A stretch of 64,000 nucleotides of DNA from Wyeomyia smithii (GCF_029784165.1 NC_073694.1:168606118-168670117), one strand, 5' to 3'. Positions 44,488 to 56,292 are shown, counted from the stretch's first letter. Numbers and translations are program-made. The notes: a model not told the origin generated them from the letters alone.

Positions 44488-45520
44488 GTTCCTAGCAAGT
44501 GGAAAAATGATTGTGTTATTGAAATTGCTATTGAAATCTGTAGAAAGGTTGTTCAGAATCTACAGGTATGCTCTATGAATTTGTTCCTTTTCAACCAATC
44601 TGTTTGAGAGATTGTCAACGGAAAACTTGGTCGCTGATGCTAGATCAATAGTTATTTCCCATTATTCTGTGTCTCAGTATCAACAATTTGGAGTGAATTG
44701 CGATTTGGTTAAAGCCAACAATTAACAAACTGCCACTGAACCAATTGCCAGTAGCTGTCAACTTTTACATTAATTTATGATTGAAAAACGTGGTGGTGGT
44801 GATGTGTTGAATTTGATGTTTATGCCTAATTTTATACAATTTCATCATTATTGATCATTATTTTGTTTACCATAAAACGGTACATGAACCACTGGAATAA
44901 TGCAGATTTGCAGCATTCTTAATTTATTATTTAGAAGAAACAAGAGAGATACCAGATTGCAATACGCGTCTATGTGATTTTTCGAATTTTTCAAGGTCAA
45001 ACTTTGATCGCTTCGCGCCACCCCGTTTTTAGTCCGACCGAGCTAAAATTTTGTTTAGGGTGTTTTCTAGTGGATGGACATTTTGTGTAGGGTTTTTTCT
45101 TAAAATTTTTTGGTTACTTTTTTCCCATATAAGTTATTGGTACACTAATAGTTGTGTTGCGAAAACAATAGGTGCGAACATCCGCCCTTCGTTACTCTTT
45201 CTTTTTCTTAGTCGGTAACTCCGCCTGTTACGGTTCTCTTGGTTCAGTTTAGCCTTTACGAATAGATTTTAATTATTGAGAACTGTAGCAGAGGGTCCAA
45301 AGCCCCTGTAAAGGAGGATGGTTGCAACAGCTCTTAACCATGGCTGTTGCGTAAAATCCAATGGTTAAAACCCCTAAGCTAAGGTGTTATGCGACCCGTG
45401 CCGATGGATGACGTGGTGGGGGGGGGGGGGGTTAAGAAATACCCAGCCTCTAACGGAGCCTGTGGAGTACCAGGGCACCCTTCACAGTAATTAGCCCTTA
45501 CTGCATCACGCGGGTCACTT

Positions 45521-47143
45521 ATGCAGCGGACTCTTCTTTACCCAGCGACTCGTGGGAATTTTATGAACGACAAAACTTCACAAAGTTCGGCCACCGGCAG
45601 CCTTTCTTTGCCGGAACCCATGGACTCATCGGAGCGTAGTCCAATAAAAACAAACGCACCGGGCAGAACGGAGGAGATGGAGCATGAGGACGATTTCAAC
45701 CTCGACAGAGAATCGCTGGACGGAGGACCCTCTGCTTCATCCTTATTCCTACTTTATCCACAAGGGAATGACGAAAGTCAAATGGACTTAGTTCCCGGTC
45801 CACAGACAAGGCCCGATGACGAAGGGAAACCCGAATCATCGGCACCCCTTGTCAAGCGACTTTCAAATGCGCAAAGGCGGCGACTGAGCAAAAATCTCCG
45901 CTCCGGTCTCTCGTACGAAGAAGCCAGGAAGCTGGCCCTCCTTCCAACAGAGCAGCCTGCTCAGTCGAACCAAGTCGCCGTCAAGCGACAGCGGTCGGAC
46001 GACTTGGTGTCCCCAAAAACCAGTACTAAGTGTCCACAGCCTAAAAAACTGCGGAACGGCACTGGTTTGGGGTCATCGGGTTCGAAGCCGCTCTCGAAGG
46101 CCACATATAGGGACATGGTGGGAGCTATAAGCCTTGCGGTTACTTCTGCTACCCACCCCAGCTCCCTACTCACAACGGACCAGCTTCAGGCTGTCCGGAC
46201 CTCCATCCTCGAACACATTGCGGACCAGGAAAATCCAACCACCAAGCCCGAGTTTAACGGTTGCCATCTAAAAAATGGCTTCCTGCAACTTGCCTGTGCC
46301 GACAACGACACAGTACAGTGGTTGGAAAGGGAGGTACCTTCTCTCGTACCATGGGAGGGAGCACAACTTCGTGTATACCACATGAAGGATCTGCCGAAGG
46401 CCAGACGGTATGTCGGTTACTTCGCGGACAGTGCGAACTCTCCGGACGAGAAGATTCTTCGTTCACTCCAGAATCAGAACGACCATCTCTCTACCAAAAT
46501 GTGGCGAGTCTGTAATCGCAAATTGGTAAAGACATTGGTCGAACCAGTTCTGGATATTGACGAAGAATCGGCCAAACTCGTTGAGAGTAGAAATAATAAA
46601 CTGCACTACGGTTTCGGCAAAGCACGCATCCGAAAGGTAAGCGGAAGGCCGAACGTCACAGGCAGGAAAGACTCCGTCGCAACGTCAGGGAAGGTACGTG
46701 CGGGTAACTCCTCCGGGAGTACCCTGCCACCACCCAGGCAAAGCGATCCTGCGAATGGGCTAAAGGTTCGCGTGGGAAACTCCTCCGGGAGTGCCCCACA
46801 ACCATCCAAACGCAACCCTGCGGTTGGGAAGGTACGCGCAGGATGCTCCCCCGTGAGTGCCCTTTCACCACCCAAACAACGCAACCCCGCGGCTGCTCGG
46901 ACGGTTCCACCGAAGACTCGCAAGAGTGTGAAGCATCAACCACCGAATAGTCGCACCCCCCGGAGTCAAAAACCACCACAGTGTGCGCGACGACCTTCTG
47001 TTGCCAATCGACTGCTGCAACCGAAGCCGAACAGTGAGGAAGAGCAACTTCCATCAACGAGCCAAACCGCTGTTGGCAGCCGCCAGCCAATACCAGGATC
47101 ATCTTCCGATCCGGACAAAGACGGCAACTTCACTGCAAAGTGA
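45521..47143 (+). CDS. LOA-clade ORF1 (gag-like)
   Basis: An open 540-codon frame. Acidic, Ser/Pro-rich N-terminus; then SNAQRRRLSKNLRSGLSYEE (common in these ORF1 proteins); then a globular region, about residues 230-370, with FNGCHLKNGFLQLACADNDT, VYHMKDLPKARRYVGYF, KMWRVCNRKLV and GFGKARIRK, resembling the insect DUF4780-type domain. The C-terminus carries three imperfect repeats of about 24 residues starting KVRAGNSSGS, KVRVGNSSGS and KVRAGCSPVS. No CCHC knuckles are seen. Likely binds element RNA. The TGA overlaps the beginning of the ORF2 frame in GTGA. Confidence 0.82.
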   Translation: MQRTLLYPATRGNFMNDKTSQSSATGSLSLPEPMDSSERSPIKTNAPGRTEEMEHEDDFNLDRESLDGGPSASSLFLLYPQGNDESQMDLVPGPQTRPDDEGKPESSAPLVKRLSNAQRRRLSKNLRSGLSYEEARKLALLPTEQPAQSNQVAVKRQRSDDLVSPKTSTKCPQPKKLRNGTGLGSSGSKPLSKATYRDMVGAISLAVTSATHPSSLLTTDQLQAVRTSILEHIADQENPTTKPEFNGCHLKNGFLQLACADNDTVQWLEREVPSLVPWEGAQLRVYHMKDLPKARRYVGYFADSANSPDEKILRSLQNQNDHLSTKMWRVCNRKLVKTLVEPVLDIDEESAKLVESRNNKLHYGFGKARIRKVSGRPNVTGRKDSVATSGKVRAGNSSGSTLPPPRQSDPANGLKVRVGNSSGSAPQPSKRNPAVGKVRAGCSPVSALSPPKQRNPAAARTVPPKTRKSVKHQPPNSRTPRSQKPPQCARRPSVANRLLQPKPNSEEEQLPSTSQTAVGSRQPIPGSSSDPDKDGNFTAK

Positions 47144-50100
47144 GCAGCCTTCGCTGCGTGCAAGCGAATCTCCATCACGCAAAAGGCGCCTCGGGTGTTC
47201 TTTGCAGGAGATTCGCCAAAGAGCAGCTAGCGGCTGCATTCATCCAGGAGCCGTGGATCAACGAATCCAAAGTTCTCGGACTTAACACTCCTAACAGTAG
47301 GTTAATCTACTGTGACACGCAGTCCAAACCAAGGACTGCAACTCTGCTAAATAGAGAACTAAAATTTTTACCTATTACAGAATTTATCCAACGCGACGTC
47401 GTTGCCGTCACGGTTGAAGTACCGACAACCAGAGGAATGCAGGAAATGGTTGTCGCGTCGGCCTACTTCCCGGGCGACCAAGGTGATATACCGCCACCCG
47501 AAGTTGCTGCGCTCTTGCGGTACTGCAAGGCCATCAACAAGCCGTTTCTGATCGGCTGCGATGCCAACGCTCACCACACGATCTGGGGCAGCTCGGACAC
47601 CAACACCAGGGGTGAGTACCTGCTTGAATACCTTACTTCTGACGATGTCAATGTATGTTATGTAGGGAATAACCCCACTTTTATCAACGCTATCAGACAG
47701 GAGGTCCTTGATCTCACTCTGTGTAGCGCCTCTATTTCTGAAAGGATTAAAAATTGGCATGTCTCCGATGAAACTAGTTTGTCGGACCACAGACACATCG
47801 TTTTTAATATAGAGGCTAACCCTCTGAAAAGAGAGCTGTTCAGAAATCCTAAGAATACAGATTGGGAATCCTTTAAGGAACACCTGATCGATTCACGAAC
47901 TTTCAGTTACAGCAACATTCGAAATTCAGTTGACCTGAATTCGGCAGCAAATGATCTACAAAACAGAATCATGGATGCTTTCGACGCTAACTGTCCACTA
48001 ACACAGCGGTCAGTATGCCGTGACGTACCCTGGTGGAATGATCAACTTAGTGACCTTCGTCGGGAAACTAGGCGGTTGTTCAACAGGGCAAAAGTCACGT
48101 CTAACTGGGACGACTACAGGGCGTCTCTCACTAAGTACAACGCCGAGCTACGCAAGGCTAAACGGAAATCCAGAGTTAGTTTCTGTGAAAAAATCCAAAC
48201 TCTGCCGGAAGCGCGGCTCCAAAAGGCGATGTCCAAAGACCATACTAACGGTTTAGGACAAGTGAGGAAAGAGGATGGATGCCTCACTGTCACTACCAAG
48301 GAAACGCTGGAGGTTCTTATGAACACCCACTTTCCTGGATCGACAGAGACCGAAGAACTGATTGTGATGGGTCGTGACAGGACAATTCGAGACATATGGC
48401 GTCTCGGGAGTCCATCCTGCTGGCCCGTCGACTGTTCACGGAAGCTTCAATAGGCTGGGCTCTAAGCTCATTCGACCCTATGAAGTCTCCAGGTCCAGAC
48501 GGCATACTACCCATCTTTCTACAAAAATCGGCCGCAGTTATCATGTCCGAACTCATCAACCTCTTCAGAACCAGCTTTATCCTGGGCCATATTCCGAATA
48601 ACTGGCTGAAGGTGAAGGTAGTGTTTATCCCCAAAGTTGGAAGAAAGGACAAAACCCTACCTAAAACTTTCAGGCCCATAAGTCTGACTTCATCATTTCT
48701 CAAGTTGATGGAGAAAAAAATGGATAAATATATCCGTGATGAGTTTCTTAAAGACTCCCCGCTGAACAGGAACCAACATGCCTATCAATGCGGCAAGTCA
48801 ACAGAAACTGCTCTTCACAACTTAGTGACGTTGATTGAAATGTCCCTGAGTTATCAGGAGACGGCGCTATGTGCCTTTCTTGATATTGAAGGGGCCTTCG
48901 ATAACACGTCCTTTGCATCAATTGATACGGCTCTTTCTCATAAGGGAATCGACCACACTTCAAGGAGCTGGATACACGCAATGCTCTCTAGCAGAGTGAT
49001 CACAGCAACCTTGGGAGATTCATCTGTAACAATGTCAGTGATCAAGGGATGCCCGCAAGGAGGAGTTCTCTTGCCCTTGTTATGGTCACTAGTTGTCGAC
49101 GCACTTCTCAACAAGCTTTCACAGCTTGGTTACGAGATAAGATGACGCAACTCTGTCGAGCCGAATGCAAACGGCTCGGAATACCACCATGTCATGGTGT
49201 TTACAGGAGGGTCTAAACATAAACCCCTTAAAAACAGTCCTAATTCCATTCGGCAGACGAAGGACGATCTCCATCACTCCTCCAATACTGAACGGAGTTA
49301 GACTGGGCTTCAGCAATGAAGTCAAATATCTCGGAATTATTCTGGACAAGAAACTGAACTGGTCTGCACAACTGGATCATGCCGCTAAGAAAGCGATCTC
49401 AGCGATCTGGGCCTGCAGAACTCTGTTCGGTAAGACCTGGGGACTGAAACCAGACTTGGCACTCTGGTCTTACAAGACCATTGCCCGACCAAGAATCACC
49501 TATGCTGCCCTAGTGTGGTGGCCTAAGGTGAACGAAGTGACTGCGCAAGCCAAACTCAAAAAAGTTCAAAGACTTGCATGTCTTTCGGTTACCAGCGCTA
49601 TGCGAACAACTCCAACTGCAACCATGGGAGCTATGCTTTGCCTACTACCTCTACATCTTCATGTGAAAAAGGAAGCAGAGCTTGGCGCTCTAAGGTTGCA
49701 AAGGAGGAAAACTATACTTGAAGGGGACCAAATCGGCCACCTTCGCATACTTAGGGAGTTCAAACTAACTCCGCTATTAACCACAGTCTCCGACTGGATG
49801 GACGTTAGGACCAACATGGATATTCCATATAGAGTGATTGAAACAAACCGCTCTATGTGGAACAATGGAGGGCCCAATCTTCCACCTGGCATCATCAGTT
49901 TTTATACGGACGGCTCGAAAATGGGATCCCTTACGGGATCTGGTATATACGGACCCGGTATCAGGGAAACGTTTTCCCTGGGAAAATGGCCCACCGTTTT
50001 TCAAGCAGAGGTGTATGCCATATATATCTGCGCAAAAATATGTCTGCAACGCAACTACAGACATGCGAAAATCGGTATATTCTCGGACAGTCAAGCAGCA

Positions 50101-50771
50101 CTACTAGCACTTAAGTCCGTCAAATGCGCTTCCAAACTTGTTTGGGAATGCATTGAAACTCTACGGGAACTTTCCCGACAGAATTCAGTTTTTCTGTTTT
50201 GGGTGCCCGGACACTGCGGAGTCGAGGGTAATTAACACGCTGACTACCTAGCAAGACAGGGATCAGCTCTGCGGTTAATTGGCCCCGAGCCGTTTCTGGG
50301 TACGTCCATTTCCGCTATCAAAAGCGAACTACTAACTTGGGAAGGGCTAGAAATAGTATCCCAATGGCAACAGGCACAGGGCTGTAGACAAGCTAAACAG
50401 TTTATCTATCCGAACCCTGGAACCACCAGAAAGCTACTTAGTCTAAATCGTAGTGACCTACGGATAATCACGGGACTCCTCACCGGACACTGTCCCGCTT
50501 TTTATCATTTAAAGAAAATCGGCGTAGTGTTGAACGACACCTGCCGATTCTGCAAATCTGAACCAGAGAGTTCAGAGCATTTGCTTCGCTCTTGCGAAGC
50601 TCTTGCTTCCTCTAGGTACAACTTCTTAGGAAGTTACCTTTTAACTCCATACCAAGTATGGAGCTCCAATCCCAAGCAGGTCATTAGTTTCATCAACTAT
50701 GTTGTACCTGATTGGGGTACAGGTTTACAGCAAAACAGTTCTACTCCATCAATGAGTACGAGCAATCCGTA
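47140..50771 (+). pseudogene. LOA-clade ORF2 (EN-RT-RNase H), broken
   Basis: The frame opens at GTG overlapping the ORF1 TGA; no early ATG. Endonuclease: QANLHHAKGAS, AFIQEPWINES, GCDANAHHTIWGSS, LSDHRHIVF. A frameshift near 48390 separates it from RT (KSPGPDGILP, FRPISLTSSFLKLMEK, FLDIEGAFDNTS, GCPQGGVLLPLLW). At about 49140 a deletion removes the YADD catalytic block: the sequence passes from LGYEI straight to DDATLSSRMQTA with a stop. Then GLNINPLKT, VKYLGIILDKKLNW, and RNase H (FYTDGSKMG, FSDSQAALLAL, FWVPGHCGVEGN). GAA has become TAA at 50233-50235. Cys-His region: CRFCKSEPESSEHLLRSC. Confidence 0.88.
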
Positions 50772-51154
50772 ACCTGTGCACAGCAATCGGGGCCCGCCTC
50801 AAAAGACAATAAGCAAGAATGTCGCAGTGGCATTTCAGTACCCAGTGCCCTTCAGGCATACAGAGTAATTAGACGGTTTTTCTATACAATCAACGGTTTC
50901 TGACCTACAATGCTTTAAATAAAACCTATGCTAGAACGCATACGCCCTTCTAGAAAATAACTCATGGGTCTGAAAAATCTCTCAATCTGTAAAAATGCTC
51001 AATTTGGTAAACCAAATACGGGGGCAAAGATTTTTTTGAAATCAAAAATGGTCGATTAAATTTTTGCGTATTTCCAGGTCATTTGAGATGATTTTGCTCT
51101 ATACGCACTGGAATCGTAATGGCGTTTGCATGAGAGTAGCGATTTAGCACTTAA

Positions 51155-51935
51155 GCCCTATTTAGAGTTCCAAGCGAAGTGAAAATCTCATACAAAATGT
51201 TAATTTTTTCAGGCTCGTGAAAAATGCAACCTGCAAAAATTTCACTTCGCCTAAAACTGTAAACAAATTCGATCCAGCGAAATCGGGGGCAACTTGGGGC
51301 AGCAAGCGAAAACTTGCGTGCGTTTAAGTTCTGTCAGTTGCAGCCAATTTTCACTTCGCTCGGAGTGTAAACTCGTGAATTTCGCTTCACTGAAACTGTA
51401 AACTGCAGGCTGGTGAAATACCTGTGTGTTCCACAAACGGGATTTCACGATAGATTTCGCAAGCGAAAATATACGCTTTTTCACTTGGGGAACATCCATA
51501 AATGACGTAGCTTTTTTTAGGTTTTTTTGACACCCCCCTACCCCATCGTAGCATTTCGCCACAAAATCAGGACCCCATCTAGATAATTACGTAGCTTGAT
51601 AACAACTCCCCCCCCCCACATGATATTTTTTTTGCCAATTTTATTATCAAAAACGTACCTTGTGTCATAAATGAACAAGAAAAGAGAAGCAAGTAATAAA
51701 AGTGACCCTAAGCATACAAAACAGTGATAAAAAAGAACAATTAGAAAAAAACCAAATGTTTTTCTAAGTTTCATATTTGCTACGTAGCTTGGCTCGACCC
51801 CCCACCCTCCCCCTCGTCACATTTCGTCACAAAACTGCAAACCTCTCCCTCCCCCCTCGAATGCTATATCATTTATGAATGTTCCCTTGTCAAATTTTTC
51901 ACTTCGCTTGGAACTGTAAACTATGCTTTAGGAGT
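51155..51935. mobile_element. MITE with AGTTCCAAGCGAAGTGAAA termini
   Basis: Inverted ends: AGTTCCAAGCGAAGTGAAA (about 51166-51184) and TTTCACTTCGCTTGGAACT (about 51897-51915). Internal CACTTCGCT and ACTGTAAAC words recur in both orientations. It is split by the second MITE at 51488-51886; without it the outer element is about 380 bp. Non-coding. Confidence 0.75.
51488..51886. mobile_element. 399-bp MITE nested in another MITE
   Basis: Inverted ends: GGGAACATCCATAAATGACG on the left and its counterpart ending TCATTTATGAATGTTCCC on the right. TTG flanks both sides (51485-51487 and 51887-51889). The interior has C-rich tracts (51607-51617) and repeated ATTTCGYCACAAAA words. GGGAACATCCATAAAT-type ends are common in insect genomes. 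Non-coding. Confidence 0.82.
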
Positions 51936-52489
51936 TAGCATTAAGTTTTCAACCCTAAATGCGAACGGCAGGCTTCTTCAGTTCTCTTGATTTTTGCTCA
52001 AATTTCCTTCTCTTCCTGCCAAACACCTTGGAGAATTAGGCTTTCTCTCACACAGAGTAAGTAATTATCCACATTTAGGCGTAGAGTATTTCAGTCGCAG
52101 AGTTCCTTTTCACTCCTAATAATCGCGTGTTAGGGGTAAACATTTGTTTGCTCTCTCAGTTTAAGAGAGAGTAGTTTTCGTTAGCTTCTCCTTTACTAGA
52201 AGAGAAGTTGGCCAAATATCAAAACATTTAGGTTCACATTGAAGCCACATCCCCATGTTCGAATTCAATATTATAGGAAGATTCACAACTCACCATGGGT
52301 GCGTATTCTGCAGAAAATTCGATTTTATACTGTTTTTGCCGCACCCCAGAGCGATGAGAACGGTAATGCAATGCTCAGTTGATCGCCGAGCAATTTAGTT
52401 CACTTTTTTTGCGTGCGCAGATGAGCAATTTACAAGAGTTTCACTGGGTTTTTGTTCTGTCAAATCAGGAGCGTTTTTTCGTCAGAGAA

Positions 52490-53264
52490 ACTATTACTCT
52501 GCGCTCTCTCTACAGCAGATTATTCGAGGAGAAGAACGCAGCACGGGCGAGAATGCTGCAACACCGCACGAGAGCGAACGTGAAACGATACCGACAGGCA
52601 CGCAACAGTCAAAACTCGGTCCTCCGAAGGAAGAAGCGCCAGCAAGAGGGACGAGATTGCGTAGCGATGGAAGAGCTGTACGAAGCTAACGGCACTCATA
52701 AGTTCTACGAGAAGCTGAACAACTCCGTAAATGCTTCGTGCCGCAACCCGATATGTGCAGGAGCTTGGACGGCAACCTTCTTACAGACGAGTGTGAGGTG
52801 ATCGAAAACTGGAAGTATCACTTCGACGAGCATCTTAACGGCGATGCAGTGGAGCGCGAGGACGGTATGGCAACTGATCTTGGTGCACGAGCAGAAGACA
52901 TCAGGATTCCAGCCCCCAATCTCCTTAAGGTGGAAGAGGAGATTGACAGGCTGGAAATCAGTAAAGCTGCTGGAGTGGACCAACTCCCCAGCGAGCTTTT
53001 GAAATAAGGTGGAGAAACACAGGTTAGGTCATTGCCAAGGTTTGGAAGGAAGAACGAGTACCGGGAGAGTGGATGAAGTGTATTGTGTATCTCATCTACA
53101 AAATGGGCGACAAGCTGGAGTGCTGCAGTTACCGGGCCATCATTCTGCTGAACACCGCCTACAAGGTACTCTTCCAAATACTCTGCCGTCGACTATCACT
53201 ATCTATCATATTGTTTATCGATTTTAAATCGGCGTACGACACAATCGATCGCGACCAGCTATGG
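52490..53264 (+). pseudogene. RTE-clade LINE ORF2 remnant, left part
   Basis: Starts in the linker after the endonuclease: LYSRLFEEKNAARARMLQHR, KRYRQARNSQNSVLRRKKRQ, KFYEKLNNSVNA, then in other frames DGNLLTDECEVIENWKYHF, DEHLNGDAVE, KAAGVDQLPSELLK, CIVYLIYKMGDKLECCSYRA and FIDFKSAYDTIDRDQLW. These are RTE reverse transcriptase blocks. Interrupted at about 53265 by a 2.4-kb insertion and resumes at about 55707. Several frameshifts. Confidence 0.85.
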
Positions 53265-55706
53265 TAACCCAGTCCGCACAAATGACATGTTGGTGACCTT
53301 TCAGAGAAGATCCTTTTTCGTATGAAGAATATGTTCTGTAAATGGTCAGGAATGCTGAGAAAGCGTCGAAAAGGCGGGGCTCAGAGCCTTATACAAACTT
53401 TTATCAATTATCACAAAGTGGTTTGTTAGAATTATTCTACATTTAAATATTTTCAACTTGGTGATATTTATAGGAGAAACCAGACACGTTTCTATTTTTC
53501 TAAATTGTCACCGCGAGTGGTGTTTTCATCAGTACATTCATGAATATTTTCCGTGATAAAGTTCCAAAATAAAATAATTTATTTGTGACCAACTCTCGAA
53601 CATTGCAATTGAATTTTTTTTTTCATTTCACCTATGAAATAATTAACTGTGTACATATTAACAAAAACGTTAAACAAGTTGAAATTGCGATGAATGCTCT
53701 TGGAGCTATTTTCACATACAAACCCATTTTTGCTGTGAAAGTAAATAGTCTACCCACGGTGCTCCCACAGACCGTTATTATAAAAAAAATGCACCAAAGA
53801 ATCTGAGTACACCATTCGATTCGTTATGACGTCCAGAATCTCTTTTCAAAATTTCAAAATCATCGTACGGTACATTTTTGAGTAATGCCCTTTTGAAGGT
53901 CGTAAAGTATAAAAAAGTGATATTAAAACGACGAAATACTCAATGTAAAGCACGTTTTTCAGCCACAATTTTATGAAACAACTTCCAAAATTCAGCAATC
54001 GTTTTTCTTTTGAAATTTTCAATAATTTAGCTGAAGGAAGCAATCTGGTATATTAAAAAAATTAGAAAAAAATATTTCTTTTATCTAATTGTTAGGTGGA
54101 TTGATCGAAAAACCAAAAACGCCAAAAGTAAGGCCTTGTTCGATGAAACAATTTTGCTGAAGACATTGAGTACATAAAATCAATTTTTCATAGTCAAATC
54201 TAGGACGATCACGATTTTTCGTATTTAGACCACTGTGCACTGTGGGATTTTCAAATAAATCTTTCCACCAACTGTAAATGTCTTGAAATATTATACTTGG
54301 AATGTGTAGAAACTATTTTGGAAGTTGTTTTATAAAATTGTGGCTGAAAAACGTGCTTTACATTGAGTATTTCGTCGTTTTAATATCACTTTTTTGTACT
54401 TTACGACCTTCAAAAGGGCATTACTCAAAAATGTACCGTACGATGATTTTGAAATTTTGACCAGAGTTTCTGGACGTCATAACGAATCGAATGGTGTACT
54501 CAGATTCTTTGGTGCATTTTTTTATAATAACGGTCTGTGGGAGCACCGTGCTACCCCTTAAAATTTTCATGCGCCCTCAAAAGAATAAGGTTTTAGATAG
54601 CATTCGTAAAATTAGAAATTAGAAACACGAAATATTAAATTTGTTGCTCTTTTTGCGCAAATGTCTGTATATATGTGAGCCTTGCTATAATCTAGTTACA
54701 AAATATATGATCATTTTCAATGGAAACGTCCAAATCATATTATGGTTCAATTTTATAATATATACTTTTACCGATTTTAGCAATCATCGTCTCCATTCAG
54801 CCAACGAATTCTAGGTGTTCGTCACCAATTATTCTTGGTAACATCCGTAAAAAAATATGCATTCTTCTTGAAAACGATTATAGATCCTATCTGCATTCGT
54901 CAAAAAATCAATTCATAAGAGGTCTCTAGTGGGAAAATACTAATCGAACGTTAGTTTAATACATATGTGACTTTATTAAAATGAAGTAATCCTTCCTTTG
55001 TTACTGGATTGAAAAGGGATGATTACTCAAACTGTGCCGAAATTTTGAAAAAGATCACATATTCTTTTCTAACCACATTTGACATATATTTCCTTAAAAA
55101 ATTCACGGTGACTGAATAGTAACATTTGTCCGACAAAGCTCGATGTTCACTTTTACTGATATTTCTTTAAACCAAAAAAGACGACTACCAAAATCACTGT
55201 GACAATGTTAAAAACTTATACTTTTTTTAAAAGGTCGCATATTCTCTTAAACAATATTTCTGACATATATTTTCTTATGAGAGTCACAATGACTAATTAA
55301 AGAAACACTCGCTATGAAAAGTCACCATGAATTTACAAGAAAAATTTACCCGTACCTCTTAATGACTTGGTGACTATCCTAAGACAAAATGCCACCCGTA
55401 CTTGAAATTATCACCGTAACTACTTAGTGGGGAGAACTCTTTTGTTTCTAAAGAAAAATAGTTTCGTCTGTGACTCTTCAGAGAAGAATAAATATATTGT
55501 AGTTCAATTATCACGGAGACAAAAGAAATGAAAGTTTGTTTTTCAATCATTGCTTTCGTGTCTTTCGTGAGAAAATTCGCACAATTTTTTTCTATAAAAA
55601 GTAATGGTTACTCGATTCCAAAAACTGTTTCCATATTATTTTAAAAACATTCAGGTGACAATTGTAACAAAAAAGCCCTTCTTCATTTGTGACTCTCGTG
55701 CGGATT
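53265..55706. mobile_element. 2.4-kb insertion splitting an RTE copy
   Basis: The RTE frame stops after DQLW and resumes with WEIEHDYGFPEKLTRLVKAT, so this block is an insertion. Near the ends are inverted words: AGTCCGCAC with ACAAATGA on the left (53271-53287), and TCATTTGTGACTCTCGTGCGGATT on the right (about 55684-55707). The interior contains the foldback at 53755-54550 and repeated GTGAC-type words but no recognisable transposase. The exact ends and duplication are uncertain. Confidence 0.65.
53755..54550. mobile_element. 0.8-kb foldback with CTACC duplication
   Basis: Arms of about 235 bp (53755-53990 and 54316-54550) are nearly perfect inverted repeats around a 325-bp loop. Tips are CACGGTGCTCCCACAGACCG and its complement. 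The 5-bp CTACC flanks both sides (53750-53754 and 54551-54555). The arms share TGGTGTACTCAGATTCTTTG and CGTACGGTACATTTTTGAGT in opposite orientation. Non-coding. The tip CACGGTG is the same as in the foldback at 2744. Confidence 0.88.
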
Positions 55707-56292
55707 GGGAAATTGAGCACGACTACGGATTTCCGGAAAAACTAACGCGGTTGGTCAAAGCGACGATGGATGGAGTGATGTGTGTAGTTCGAGTATCGCG
55801 GACACTCTCGAGACCCTTTGAAACCTGAAGAGTTTTATGGCAAGGTGATGGGCTCTCGTGCCTACTGTTAAACATTGCCCTGGAAGGTGTCATCGCTGAT
55901 CAGACCGGTAGTCCTCTACGGGTATGAGACATGGTTTATGCTTGTGGAGGACCAACGCCACTTGCGGTCTTCGAGCGGAAAGTGCTGCGTATCATCTTCG
56001 GTGGACTGCAGATGGAGAACGGAGTGTGGAGAAGGAGAATGATCCACGAACTGCAAGAGCTGCTTGAGGAGCCATCTATCGTCCACACCGCAGAAATTGG
56101 CAGGTTGCGGTCGGCTAGGCATGTTGTAAGGATGTCGGACAACAGCTCGGTAAAGATGGATCGATGAGGTGGAAGACGACCTTCGGATCCTACGCAGACT
56201 GCAGAACTGGCAAACTGCAGCCATGGACCGAGTGGAATGGAGACGACTCATACGTACAGCAAAGGCCACACCACGGCTTGGGACTGTTTGGT
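55707..56292 (+). pseudogene. RTE-clade LINE ORF2 remnant, right part
   Basis: Continuation of the 52.5-kb copy: YGFPEKLTRLVKATMDGV, VRVSRTLSRPFE, WQGDGLSCLLLNIALEGVIA. There is a gap lacking the ADD block, then VLYGYETWFMLVEDQ, FERKVLRIIFGGLQ, NGVWRRRMIHELQELL, EPSIVHTAEIGRLRSARHVV and RLQNWQTAAMDRVEWRRLI, the typical RTE C-terminus. The sequence from 55920 encodes the 3' part of ORF2 in two frames. The catalytic centre is lost. Confidence 0.85.

Larger units (their letters stand above)
45165..50940 (+). mobile_element. LOA-clade LINE (Lian-like)
   Basis: Near full-length non-LTR retrotransposon with a 5' UTR (about 45165-45520, including a run of about 17 G at 45416-45432), ORF1, ORF2 with endonuclease, RT, RNase H and a C-terminal Cys-His region, and a 3' UTR with AATAAA at about 50917. 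I could not define a duplication, so the outer limits are approximate. Domain order and the R1/LOA-type endonuclease motifs place it in the LOA clade. Confidence 0.82.

Noticed and set aside
46606..47102. Minus-strand frames in LOA ORF1
   Set aside because: Shadows created by the repeated Pro/Ser-rich coding sequence on the plus strand.
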